Assembly (NCBI GenBank): GCA_937871985.1 | Contig: CALMPB010000107.1 | Coordinates: 1-23,583 of the forward strand | Direction: 5' to 3' | Source: an uncultured Burkholderiaceae bacterium | Lineage (GTDB): Bacteria > Pseudomonadota > Gammaproteobacteria > Burkholderiales > Burkholderiaceae | DNA: 23,583 nt | Shown here: in pieces, positions 1 to 7,981 of the stretch | Position numbering within the stretch: the first letter of the stretch is position 1 | How the letters are laid out: each line of letters starts with the position of its first letter | Notes under the pieces: generated by a model | The model's input: only the letters and a program-made list of their open reading frames with translations | Databases searched by the model: none | What the model was told of the DNA's origin: nothing | Made by a program: the position numbers and the translations under genes

Positions 1-1883
1 TTGAAACGGACAGCGGCCGCATTCTTCTGGACGGCACGGCCCTGACGGATGCCGGCACCGGCGTGTGGGTGGACGACGGAACGCTTTCCTTCACGACGGG
101 CAGTGCAGGCGGCATCGAGATGCAAGGTCATGGCGACGGCACCGCGGTGCAGCTCGGCGACGTCGAGATGACGGCTGGCGCGGGCGGTATTTCCATTGTC
201 GGCCAGGGCACGACGGCGGGCGCTTCAGGTACGGGCCGGGTCAGCCTGAACGCCGGCACTTCGCTGCAATCGAGCGGCGATGTCCTGATCAAATCGACCA
301 GCCACATTGCCTTCGATGCGGGCGATCCGATCGTGGTTCAGACGCAGGGCGGTTCCATCGTCATCAACTCGCGCAGCCAGGGCGGCGACACGGGCTATGT
401 GGATCTGCGCGATGCTTCGCTGCTGTCGAACGGCGGCGACATCGTGATCGGCGGCGGGCTGGACCCCACCACCGGCTATGCGGTGGGTGCATCGTCGGGC
501 ATTACCAATGGGGTGCGTTTCGGCGGCACGACGCTCAGCTCGGGCGCGGGCAATATCACCGTCAACGGGCAAGGGGGAAGCAGCGCGGCCAGCGGCGTCA
601 GCATGGCCAACGGTTCGACCAACCTCATTGAGTCCGGCAGCGGCAATATCACGGTGCGTGGATCCAGCCAGGGGCAGGGTGAGGACGCCGGTTCGGGCAT
701 CATCATGCAAACCGGCAGCCATACCATTCGCAGCGGCACGGGGAATATTACGCTGGTGGGCGCGGCATACGGCAGCGGGACGGCATTGCGCATCGGCACG
801 ACCAGTTCGGGCGCATCGTCCACCATTACGACCCAGGGCGGCTCCATTGCACTGCAGGGCAGCAACACCGGATCGGGCGATGCCGTGTATGTGGGCGCGG
901 GCGATGTCCTGGTTGCGGCAAAGGGCCTGGGCCGATTGACGGTCGAGGGCAATGCGGTGCAAGGCAATGCCGTTACCGTCGGTCCCATTGGATCCAGCGC
1001 CACCACCACGCTTGAGACCGATGGCGGAGATATCCGGATAACGGGCGCCAGCCAAAGCGGCTATGGCGTCAATGTCTATGCATCGGCTTCGTCCGACGAC
1101 GAGACGGGCCGTGGGCGCGCCGAAATATCGAGCCAAGGTGGAAATATCGTGCTCGATGGCACAAGCGTCGACAGCATAGGCGTCCGCAATAGTCCGATCA
1201 GTACGGGCGATACGGGGATCCATGCCGCGAATGGCAATATCGACATCATCGGCCGCAGCCAGAACGATCTGGGGATCGAGATCTATCCCAGTCTGAATAC
1301 GACGACGGGCAACAATGGCTCGGCCACCATCAGCGTGGGCGATTCGGGCAATATCGGCTTGTTTGCCGATACGATGTCGCTGGCGGGGCCGCGTACTTCC
1401 ATAAGCGGGGGCGGTACCCTGACCATTGCGCCGCTTACGCCCGATACCCGCGTCGGGTTCGGTTCGGGAACCCAGGGCGAGCTCATGCTGACAGACTTCA
1501 ATCTGGGCGCGATTCAGGGCGACTGGTCGAAAATAGTCGTTGGCAGCCTGGATGCTGGATGGGTGGAAGTCGAGGCGGCATTGCCCGAGAACATCAAGGT
1601 CGTTCCTACCGTGCTGAGCCGGCACCTGGTTCAGGTGCCGCCCGACCCGGATTCCCCCGAGGCTCAAGTTGCGGCGAATGCGGCGGTGTTGCTGGCGGGC
1701 GCGAGTACGCAATCTGATCCTCGGCAGCAACTCGCAAAATTCGAGAGCGAGGGCGCGGCATTGCCGCGCGAAACGGAGTCTGGCGTTTCCGCCAAGCAGG
1801 CTGAAGCCGACAAAGCGGGTACCGATGAGCAAGACGAGGACGATAGTGACGACGATGAGGGAGAGGGTGACTCAGGTGAATGA
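1..1883 (+). CDS. Large beta-helical exoprotein/adhesin, C-terminal part (5' end outside window)
   Basis: The reading frame is open from base 3 to the stop at 1881-1883, so the gene begins upstream of the window; the GTG at 63 is internal. About 627 residues are visible. Nearly all of it is a degenerate repeat rich in Gly, Ser, Thr and Asn, with recurring units such as GSGNITVRG, GTGNITLVG, GGSIALQG, GGDIRITG and GGNIVLDG roughly every 25-45 residues. This is the pattern of a right-handed parallel beta-helix in filamentous-haemagglutinin-like or two-partner-secretion exoproteins. A non-repetitive segment follows (roughly the last 120 residues), ending in a highly acidic Asp/Glu tail. No autotransporter beta-barrel or C-terminal Phe is present, so secretion by a separate TpsB/FhaC partner is inferred; that gene and the N-terminal secretion domain would lie outside the window. 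The role is unproven; adhesion or biofilm is the usual role of such proteins. Confidence 0.8.
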   Translation, partial: ETDSGRILLDGTALTDAGTGVWVDDGTLSFTTGSAGGIEMQGHGDGTAVQLGDVEMTAGAGGISIVGQGTTAGASGTGRVSLNAGTSLQSSGDVLIKSTSHIAFDAGDPIVVQTQGGSIVINSRSQGGDTGYVDLRDASLLSNGGDIVIGGGLDPTTGYAVGASSGITNGVRFGGTTLSSGAGNITVNGQGGSSAASGVSMANGSTNLIESGSGNITVRGSSQGQGEDAGSGIIMQTGSHTIRSGTGNITLVGAAYGSGTALRIGTTSSGASSTITTQGGSIALQGSNTGSGDAVYVGAGDVLVAAKGLGRLTVEGNAVQGNAVTVGPIGSSATTTLETDGGDIRITGASQSGYGVNVYASASSDDETGRGRAEISSQGGNIVLDGTSVDSIGVRNSPISTGDTGIHAANGNIDIIGRSQNDLGIEIYPSLNTTTGNNGSATISVGDSGNIGLFADTMSLAGPRTSISGGGTLTIAPLTPDTRVGFGSGTQGELMLTDFNLGAIQGDWSKIVVGSLDAGWVEVEAALPENIKVVPTVLSRHLVQVPPDPDSPEAQVAANAAVLLAGASTQSDPRQQLAKFESEGAALPRETESGVSAKQAEADKAGTDEQDEDDSDDDEGEGDSGE

Positions 1884-2805
1884 GGGCAAGAGGGAGAAGT
1901 CCGGTTTGCCGGCTCGCCGGAGACGTATGACGATACCAATGAGCCTGGCTGCGCTGTTGTGTGTTGCGATGCTGCGGTTGGCTGTCGCGGCGCCATTGCC
2001 CGAGATTGTGCATTTTCCCAGTCTGGACGAGTGGGGCGGCGATCAGCCTCTTATACTCGACGGCTATTATTTTCGGCCTGAAACTCAGGGTCCGGCTCCC
2101 GCCGTGGTCATGCTGCATGGCTGCGCCGGTGCGGTTTCGAGCCGTACGGGGCGGCTGACTTCGCGATTCGTCAATATGACGGCTTTGCTCAACAAAATGG
2201 GTTACGCCGTTCTCGTGGTTGATAGCTTCAACCCGAGAGGGGTGCCTCAGATTTGCACAATTCCGTTCAAGGACCGCAAGATACGCAACATTCACCGGGT
2301 GCGCGACGCCTATGGCGCTCTGGCTTATCTGGAAGGAAGGCCGGATATCGTCCATGGAAAGATAGGCGTCATCGGATTCTCGCATGGGGGTAGCGGCGCA
2401 CTGTCGGTAATGGATTCGACTTTGGAGCCCTACCGTGAATCGGGGCGCGGATTCGCGGCCTCGGTTGCCATGTATCCAGGTTGCGGCTATCAGTTGCGCA
2501 AGAAACCTGAGTTTTCTGCTTACGCTCCGTTGCTTATCCTCGTCGGCGAGAAGGACGACTGGACGCCGGCCGAATCCTGCGTTTCGTTGGCGGCCCGTAG
2601 CCGAAGCCGGGACGAGCCGGTGGACATCGTCGTGTATCCAGGCGCTTATCACGGCTTCGATGAAACCCAGGAAGTGCATGTCCGCATGGGTGTCGCCAAT
2701 GGCGTGAATGGCGACGCCGGCACGCATGTGGGCGGCAACCCCGAGGCTCGCAAAGCTGCCTATGCCCGCATACGCGAGTTTTTCAAACAGTATTTGCGTC
2801 CATGA
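1876..2805 (+). CDS. Secreted dienelactone-hydrolase-type alpha/beta hydrolase
   Basis: A serine hydrolase of the alpha/beta fold (dienelactone hydrolase/prolyl-oligopeptidase-like). Visible features: beta-strand plus oxyanion motif VVMLHGC, nucleophile elbow GFSHGG (Ser169), Asp227 in GEKDDWTP and His259 in GAYHGFD, a full Ser-Asp-His triad. Classical dienelactone hydrolase uses Cys, so this is a Ser variant with unknown substrate. The start is uncertain. GTG 1876 follows AGAGGG by 8 bases, overlaps the upstream stop, and gives a basic n-region (KREK, RRRR) before the hydrophobic stretch of a signal peptide. ATG 1927 is also possible but leaves an uncharged n-region; ATG 1855 has poorer ribosome-binding spacing. 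Export to the periplasm or beyond is likely. It overlaps the exoprotein gene, so the two are probably co-translated. It is paralogous along its whole length to the N-terminal domain of the next protein. Confidence 0.87.
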   Translation: MNEGKREKSGLPARRRRMTIPMSLAALLCVAMLRLAVAAPLPEIVHFPSLDEWGGDQPLILDGYYFRPETQGPAPAVVMLHGCAGAVSSRTGRLTSRFVNMTALLNKMGYAVLVVDSFNPRGVPQICTIPFKDRKIRNIHRVRDAYGALAYLEGRPDIVHGKIGVIGFSHGGSGALSVMDSTLEPYRESGRGFAASVAMYPGCGYQLRKKPEFSAYAPLLILVGEKDDWTPAESCVSLAARSRSRDEPVDIVVYPGAYHGFDETQEVHVRMGVANGVNGDAGTHVGGNPEARKAAYARIREFFKQYLRP

Positions 2806-2860
2806 TGGGATGTACTGTTGCGTGCCTTGGCTGCACACCTGATATGGAGGTTTTTGATTT

Positions 2861-5437
2861 ATGCCGATAACGACAAAATGGATTAGCGCGGTTGTTCTGG
2901 CGTCGGGCCTGTTGAGCGCCGGCGCCACAGCTTATGGAAAACAGCAGGCGGCGCCCCTGAAGGTGCATTTCGACAGCCTGGACATGGGTAAGGACGGGCA
3001 GCCTGTAAAGCTGGATGGGTATTTATACAAGCCGGCGGATAAGGCGAGCTGGCCCGCGGTAGTCATGTTCCATAGTTGCGCGCTTCCGATAAGCAAGTCG
3101 GGAAAGGTCAAGCTGCGCGAGCGCGAAGTGGCGCAGGAACTGGTCAAGATGGGCTACGGCGTGCTGCTGGTGGACAGTCTGGCGTCCCGCGGCGTCGTGC
3201 AGAGCATGTGTGGAACCCCGGTGTCGTCGCGCCCGGTTCGCGGACGCAGCATGCGGCTCGATGGCTATGGCGCGCTGGACTATTTGAACAGCCGTTCCGA
3301 CGTGCAAAAGGGCAAGGTCGCTGCATTTGGACAGACTTTTGCCGGTGTGTACGCGTTGAATGCCGTCGATACGAATTTATTGCCGTATGGGAAGACCAAA
3401 AGCCGTTTTGCCGCCGCTTTTTCTTTGGCTCCCAGTTGCAAGTCCGTGCTCAAGCGCAAGGCTGGCTTCCAGGCATATGCGCCCGTCCTGCTCCTTGCCG
3501 GTGCGGCGGATGACAAGAGGCCATCCAAGTATTGCGAAGACTTGGCTGCCCAAAACAAGTCCAAGGGTGCATCCGTTACGGTTCATAGTTATGCCGACGC
3601 GCAAGGCGGGTTCTATCTGGATGACGCTCATGGCGGGAACGGCAAGGATAGGGCTGATGCCTATCAACGTATCGATGCCTTCCTGAAAAGCAGTTTTTCC
3701 AAGCCCGCGGCGAAGGTGGCCGCTGTGCCGGCCAGCACCATCGAACCCGACGAGGATGAGGATGTCTCGGACGAAGATCTGAACCCCGAGGCGGGCAGCG
3801 GATTCATCGCGAAGAAGGCGGCGCACGCCAAGCATTTCATGCTGGCTTCGGCCAACCCGCTTGCGACGGAGGCCGGCTATGAAATATTGCGCAAAGGCGG
3901 TAGCGCCGTGGATGCCGTCATCGCCACGCAAATGGTGTTGACGCTGGTGGAACCACAGTCTTCGGGGATAGGCGGCGGGGCATTCGTTGTGTACTACGAC
4001 AAAGGCCAAAAGCTGTTGACGACCTACGACGGGCGCGAGACAGCACCCGCCGCGGCGACGCCGGAGCGATTCATGCCAAACGGCAAGCTGCTGCCGTTCC
4101 GGGCCTCGGTCAATAGCGGTTTGTCGGTCGGAGTTCCCGGTGTGCTGCGGGCATTGGAAATGGCCCACGGCAAGTATGGGAAATTGCCGTGGGCGGAACT
4201 GTTCAAGCCGGCGATCAAGCTGGCCGAGAATGGGTTTCACGTGTCGCCCCGTTTGCACACCATGATAGAAGAAAGCAAAGGACTGTCCGACCAAAAAGCC
4301 GCCGCCGCTTATTTCTTCGATGCCGCCGGCAAGCCGTGGCCCGTGGGACATTTGCTGAAAAACCCGGAATTGGCCAAAGTGCTGCGGCAGGTGGCCGAGC
4401 ATGGCGCGGCCGCGTTCTATACCGGGGATATCGCCCAGGCGATCGTGACCGCGGTGCATGGCCATTCGACGCCGGGCGATATGACCTTGGCCGATCTAGC
4501 CGATTACCGGGCCAAACAGCGCGAGCCTTTGTGCGGCAATTATCGTGTGTATCGGATTTGCGGAATGCCGCCGCCCAGTTCGGGCGTCCTGGGTGTATTG
4601 GAGCTTCTGGGCGTGCTGGAATATGCGCCCATGCAAAAATTTGCCCCCGAGAGCCTCAAGGCGGTTCACTATTTCTCGGAAGCGGGCCGTCTTGCTTATG
4701 CGGATCGTGATTATTACGCCGCCGATCCGGATTTCATCCCCATGCCGACCAAGGCCCTGGTCAGCCCCGCCTATCTGAAATCCAGGTTTGCGTTGATCGA
4801 TCCCGATCACAGCATGGGCGTTGCGAAACCTGGAGATCCTGCCGCCAAGCTTGCCATGCTGGGGCGGGACAACGCGCCTGAAATCCCTTCCACCAGCCAC
4901 ATCGTTGCCGTGGACTCTTCAGGCGATGTGGTGTCCATGACGACGACCATCGAATCCGAGTTCGGCAGCAAGTTGTTCGTCAAGGGATTCCTGCTCAACA
5001 ATCAGCTTACGGATTTCTCCCGCGATCCCGTCGACGAGGATGGCAAGCTGGTCGCCAATCGGGTTCAGCCCAACAAGCGGCCGCGCAGCACCATGGCGCC
5101 CATTATTGTTTTTCGCAACAACGAGCCCTATATGGCTGTGGGCTCGCCCGGGGGAAGCGCCATCATCAATTATGTCGCTAAAACGCTGGTAGGCGTCTTG
5201 GACTGGAAACTGGATGTGCAGCAGGCCATATCCCTGCCCAATTTCGGCAGCCGCAATAAACAGACCGAGCTGGAGGCCGGAACCGATCTGGTCAAGCTGG
5301 TCAAGCCGCTGGAGGCGATGGGGCACGACGTCAGGATGCAGGAGTTTCCCAGCGGCGTGCAGGCCATTGTCATCGATCGGTCGGGTTTGACCGGGGGGGC
5401 GGATCCGCGCCGCGAAGGGTGGGCCAAGGGCGATTAG
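2861..5437 (+). CDS. Fusion: degenerate alpha/beta hydrolase domain + gamma-glutamyltranspeptidase
   Basis: An 858-residue protein in one uninterrupted frame. Residues 1-26 are a signal peptide (basic start, hydrophobic core, AYG/K). Residues ~30-280 are a dienelactone-hydrolase-like domain matching the upstream protein block for block, but with altered active-site positions: the HG of the oxyanion motif is HS (FHSCA), the nucleophile elbow is GQTFAG with Thr159 for Ser, Asp217 is kept, and the His position is Gly249 (DAQGGF). An acidic linker (~285-310) leads to a full GGT domain (~315-858): GGSAVDA and SSGIGGGAF near its start, GRETAP for gamma-glutamyl binding, the autocleavage site PSTSH with nucleophile Thr678, LLNNQLTDFS, RSTMAP and GSPGGS. 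GGT hydrolyses or transfers gamma-glutamyl groups from glutathione and similar peptides in the periplasm. GGAGG lies 10 bases before the ATG. The GGT part should self-cleave before Thr678, leaving the hydrolase domain on the large subunit. The gltIJKL importer follows on the same strand. Confidence 0.92.
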   Translation: MPITTKWISAVVLASGLLSAGATAYGKQQAAPLKVHFDSLDMGKDGQPVKLDGYLYKPADKASWPAVVMFHSCALPISKSGKVKLREREVAQELVKMGYGVLLVDSLASRGVVQSMCGTPVSSRPVRGRSMRLDGYGALDYLNSRSDVQKGKVAAFGQTFAGVYALNAVDTNLLPYGKTKSRFAAAFSLAPSCKSVLKRKAGFQAYAPVLLLAGAADDKRPSKYCEDLAAQNKSKGASVTVHSYADAQGGFYLDDAHGGNGKDRADAYQRIDAFLKSSFSKPAAKVAAVPASTIEPDEDEDVSDEDLNPEAGSGFIAKKAAHAKHFMLASANPLATEAGYEILRKGGSAVDAVIATQMVLTLVEPQSSGIGGGAFVVYYDKGQKLLTTYDGRETAPAAATPERFMPNGKLLPFRASVNSGLSVGVPGVLRALEMAHGKYGKLPWAELFKPAIKLAENGFHVSPRLHTMIEESKGLSDQKAAAAYFFDAAGKPWPVGHLLKNPELAKVLRQVAEHGAAAFYTGDIAQAIVTAVHGHSTPGDMTLADLADYRAKQREPLCGNYRVYRICGMPPPSSGVLGVLELLGVLEYAPMQKFAPESLKAVHYFSEAGRLAYADRDYYAADPDFIPMPTKALVSPAYLKSRFALIDPDHSMGVAKPGDPAAKLAMLGRDNAPEIPSTSHIVAVDSSGDVVSMTTTIESEFGSKLFVKGFLLNNQLTDFSRDPVDEDGKLVANRVQPNKRPRSTMAPIIVFRNNEPYMAVGSPGGSAIINYVAKTLVGVLDWKLDVQQAISLPNFGSRNKQTELEAGTDLVKLVKPLEAMGHDVRMQEFPSGVQAIVIDRSGLTGGADPRREGWAKGD

Positions 5438-5538
5438 AGCCCCTGCGAAATTTCAACTGGAGCCGGCCGACGGTGTTTCATGCGGCTGGACGCGGATTCA
5501 AAGAAAAAAATTTAAAGTATGTTTGTATTGGAGGATGA

Positions 5539-6444
5539 ATGAAGCAGATATTACGCATGGTTTCTTTGGCGGTCGCCTTTTGGGGAGGCGCGACGAGCGT
5601 TGCCCATGCCGAAGGGCGCCTTGATCAGATACGGGCCACCGGCCAGATTACCTTGGGGTTTCGTGAGTCGTCCATTCCCTTTTCCTATCTGAACGACGAG
5701 CAGCAGCCCATTGGCTATTCCATGGATCTATGCAGTGGCATCGTGGAAGGCCTCAAGAAGCAATTGAACTTGCCGGCGCTCAAGGTTCGTCTCGTTTCAG
5801 TGACGTCTTCGACACGCATTCCCCTGGTTGCCAACGGCACGGTCGATCTTGCCTGCGGCTCCGCCACCAATAATGAAGTTCGCCAGAAACAGGTGTCGTT
5901 CGCGCCGACGACCTTTGTGACTTCGATGCGTTTTGTCGCGCTTAAAGCGTCCAATATCGCAAGCCTTGACGACCTCAAAGGGAAAACCGTGGTGTCGACG
6001 TCGGGGACTTCGAATCTGCGTTGGCTTACCCAGGTCAACGCCGAGAAAAAGCTGGGGATGCGGGTCATTCCGGCCAAGGATCATTCCGAGGGTTTCTTGA
6101 CGGTAGGCAGCGGCAGGGCCGCCGCCTTCTTCATGGACGATGTGCTGTTGGTCGGCCTGGTTGCGGGTGCGCGCGACCCCGAGGCCTGGATGATCAGCAC
6201 CGACACGTATTCGGTCGAGCCTTACGGCATTATTGAGCCCAAGGGCGACCCGCAGTTCAAAGAGGCGGTGGATGGCGCGGTCAAGTCCATGATGGCGGAC
6301 AGAACGGTTGAGAAGCTGTACCAGAAATGGTTCGCGCAGCCCATTCCTCCAAAAGGCATCAGTTTGAACTGGCCCATGCCGGAAGCAATGAAACGAGTCC
6401 TGGCCGAGCCGACCGACTCTCCCGACCCATCCGTGTATAAATAA
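5539..6444 (+). CDS. gltI: Glutamate/aspartate ABC transporter periplasmic binding protein
   Basis: Periplasmic solute-binding protein of the polar amino acid family (SBP_bac_3), 301 residues, normal for GltI. The signal peptide runs to about residue 24 (SVAHA/EG). The mature part shows the hallmarks of the Glu/Asp subgroup: FRESSIPFSY near the N-terminus, IPLVANGTVDLACGSATNN followed by RQKQVSF, SLDDLKGKTVVSTSGTSN, and the C-terminal EPYGI. It delivers dicarboxylic amino acids to the GltJK membrane complex. The ATG at 5539 follows GGAGG by 4 bases. The 101-base gap after the GGT gene has an AT-rich tract (about 5500-5525) that could hold a promoter, but no clean -35/-10 pair stands out, so it may also be read through from the GGT gene. 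First gene of gltIJKL. Confidence 0.93.
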   Translation: MKQILRMVSLAVAFWGGATSVAHAEGRLDQIRATGQITLGFRESSIPFSYLNDEQQPIGYSMDLCSGIVEGLKKQLNLPALKVRLVSVTSSTRIPLVANGTVDLACGSATNNEVRQKQVSFAPTTFVTSMRFVALKASNIASLDDLKGKTVVSTSGTSNLRWLTQVNAEKKLGMRVIPAKDHSEGFLTVGSGRAAAFFMDDVLLVGLVAGARDPEAWMISTDTYSVEPYGIIEPKGDPQFKEAVDGAVKSMMADRTVEKLYQKWFAQPIPPKGISLNWPMPEAMKRVLAEPTDSPDPSVYK

Positions 6445-6457
6445 GCCAGCGGCAGCC

Positions 6458-6498
6458 TGGCCGGATATTTGTGTTGACGGATTTTCCGGCCATTTTTT
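6458..6498 (+). terminator. Intercistronic terminator-like hairpin between gltI and gltJ
   Basis: TGGCCGG at 6458-6464 pairs perfectly with CCGGCCA at 6486-6492 and is followed at once by six T (6493-6498), with a 21-base loop. It has the form of an intrinsic terminator, although the loop is long. Lying just after the binding-protein gene, it may let only part of transcription continue into the permease genes or protect the 3' end of gltI mRNA. Structure seen; function inferred. Confidence 0.5.
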
Positions 6499-6524
6499 CA
6501 CTCTAGCTTTCTAGCAGACTTGAT

Positions 6525-7265
6525 ATGAATTACAACTGGAATTGGTCGATTTTCTGGGATATTGGTCCCGACGGCGTCGACACCTATTGGGCGACGCTGA
6601 TGCACGGTCTGTACTGGACCATTGGCGTTTCCGTGCTGGCATGGTGCCTGGCCTTGCTGGTGGGCCTGGTTGTGGGGGTGTCGAGCACCAGCCCGACCGC
6701 CTGGGTCGAGAAGCTATGCACCGGCTACGTTGAATTGTTCCGCAATGTGCCGCTGCTGGTGCAGATGTTCTTATGGTATTTCGTCGTTCCCGAGGTGCTG
6801 CCTTTCGGGTGGGGCGCGGCGATCAAGGCCATGGATCCGACATGGTGCGCGTTCTGGACGGCCGTGATATGCCTGGGCTTGTTCACGTCGTCGCGGATCG
6901 CTGTGCAGATCCGCGCCGGCATTCATTCCCTGCCGGCCGGCCAGCCCATGGCGGGCACGGCGCTTGGCCTGACGCGGGCCCAGGTGTACCGTTATGTGCT
7001 GCTGCCCCAGACCGCGCGCGTCATCATGCCGCCGCTCACCTCCGAGGCCCTCAACCTGATCAAGAATTCGTCCATTGCCTTCACCATAGGCCTGATGGAA
7101 ATCACCGGCGCGGCGCGATCCATGCAGGAATTCACGTTCCAGATATTCGAGTCGTTCGCGGCCGCCACGGTTCTGTACCTGGTTGTCAATGCGGTGGTGG
7201 TCGTGTTGATGCGCTACGTTGAAAAACGGCTGCGCGTTCCGGGCTTCATGGGGGCGGCACGCTAG
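6525..7265 (+). CDS. gltJ: Glutamate/aspartate ABC transporter permease GltJ
   Basis: Inner-membrane permease of the His/Glu/Gln family (HEQRo), 246 residues. About five hydrophobic segments are seen. The family marker ELFRNVPLLVQMFLWYF follows the second segment, and the EAA loop that contacts the ATPase reads GTALGLTRAQVYRYVLLPQ. The start context WNWSIFWDI is typical of GltJ. It pairs with GltK to form the channel through which GltI delivers glutamate or aspartate. Only a weak ribosome-binding sequence precedes ATG 6525, and the gap from gltI holds a terminator-like hairpin, so permease expression is probably kept below that of the binding protein. Confidence 0.93.
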   Translation: MNYNWNWSIFWDIGPDGVDTYWATLMHGLYWTIGVSVLAWCLALLVGLVVGVSSTSPTAWVEKLCTGYVELFRNVPLLVQMFLWYFVVPEVLPFGWGAAIKAMDPTWCAFWTAVICLGLFTSSRIAVQIRAGIHSLPAGQPMAGTALGLTRAQVYRYVLLPQTARVIMPPLTSEALNLIKNSSIAFTIGLMEITGAARSMQEFTFQIFESFAAATVLYLVVNAVVVVLMRYVEKRLRVPGFMGAAR

Positions 7266-7272
7266 GAGAAAC

Positions 7273-7965
7273 ATGATGCATGGATTCGATTTTGAAATAA
7301 TTCTTCGCACCGCGCCGTACTTGTTCAAGGTAGGGCTGCTGTTTACCCTGAAACTTACGGTGCTGTCCACGATAGGAGCGGTGATTCTCGGCACGCTGCT
7401 GGCCATGATGCGCCTGTCGTCCCGTAAAGCGCTTTCGGCGGTCGCGGGCGGCTATGTCAACCTGCTGCGGGCCCTGCCGCTCATCCTGATCATCTTCTGG
7501 TTTTATTTTCTGGTGCCCTACATCGTGGGCTGGCTGACCCACGCGGGGCGGCCCATTGCCGTGGGCGGCTTTACCTCCGCGCTGATTACCTTCACCTTGT
7601 TCGAGGCCGCCTATTTTTGCGAAATCATGCGCGCCGGCATTCAATCGATCCCGCAAGGGCAGGTGGGGGCCGGGTACGCCCTGGGCCTGAACTATCGCCA
7701 GGTCATGCGCTATATCGTTTTGCCGCAGGCCTTCCGCAAGATGACGCCGATTCTTCTGACGCAGATGATCGTCGTGTTCCAGGACACCTCGCTGGTCTAT
7801 GTGCTGTCGCTTACCGACTTCCTGGGGGCGGCCAACAACGTTGCCCAGCGCGATGGGCGCCTGGTGGAGATGTTCGTCTTCGCGGCGCTGGTCTATTTCC
7901 TGATTTCCTATGCCGCCTCCCGCTCCGTCAAGGTGCTGGAGCGCCGCATGGCTATTGTCCGTTAA
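7273..7965 (+). CDS. gltK: Glutamate/aspartate ABC transporter permease GltK
   Basis: Second permease subunit, about 230 residues, of the same HEQRo family. It shows LLRALPLILIIFWFYFLVP after the second membrane segment, EAAYFCEIMRAGIQSIPQGQ and the EAA loop GAGYALGLNYRQVMRYIVLPQ. AGGAGA at 7264-7269 precedes two adjacent ATG codons (7273 and 7276); the first is used here, the second gives slightly better spacing. The reading frame is open further upstream into gltJ, but that overlap has no initiation signal as good as this one. It follows gltJ by 7 bases and so is translationally coupled to it. Confidence 0.92.
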   Translation: MMHGFDFEIILRTAPYLFKVGLLFTLKLTVLSTIGAVILGTLLAMMRLSSRKALSAVAGGYVNLLRALPLILIIFWFYFLVPYIVGWLTHAGRPIAVGGFTSALITFTLFEAAYFCEIMRAGIQSIPQGQVGAGYALGLNYRQVMRYIVLPQAFRKMTPILLTQMIVVFQDTSLVYVLSLTDFLGAANNVAQRDGRLVEMFVFAALVYFLISYAASRSVKVLERRMAIVR

Positions 7966-7981
7966 TGCAAAGAGGTAGTGT

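Noticed and set aside
100..1400. Repetitive DNA in the exoprotein as a CRISPR or tandem array
   Set aside because: The repeats are degenerate at the protein level and irregularly spaced; no identical DNA units with spacers.
225..1832. Long open frame on the - strand opposite the exoprotein
   Set aside because: It mirrors the codon bias of the GC-rich + strand gene; the translation is Arg/Ala-rich with no motif or initiation signal.
1606..2928. Long - strand frame opposite the hydrolase
   Set aside because: No recognisable domain, while the + strand has clear hydrolase motifs over the same bases.
3700..3870. Possibility that the hydrolase-GGT fusion is two genes joined by a sequencing error
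   Set aside because: The frame is continuous through a plausible acidic linker, and the only Met near the GGT start has no ribosome-binding site or signal peptide.
6474..6507. TTGACG followed by TCTAGC as an internal promoter for gltJ
   Set aside because: Spacing and the -10 match are poor, and the region is better explained by the hairpin plus T-run.
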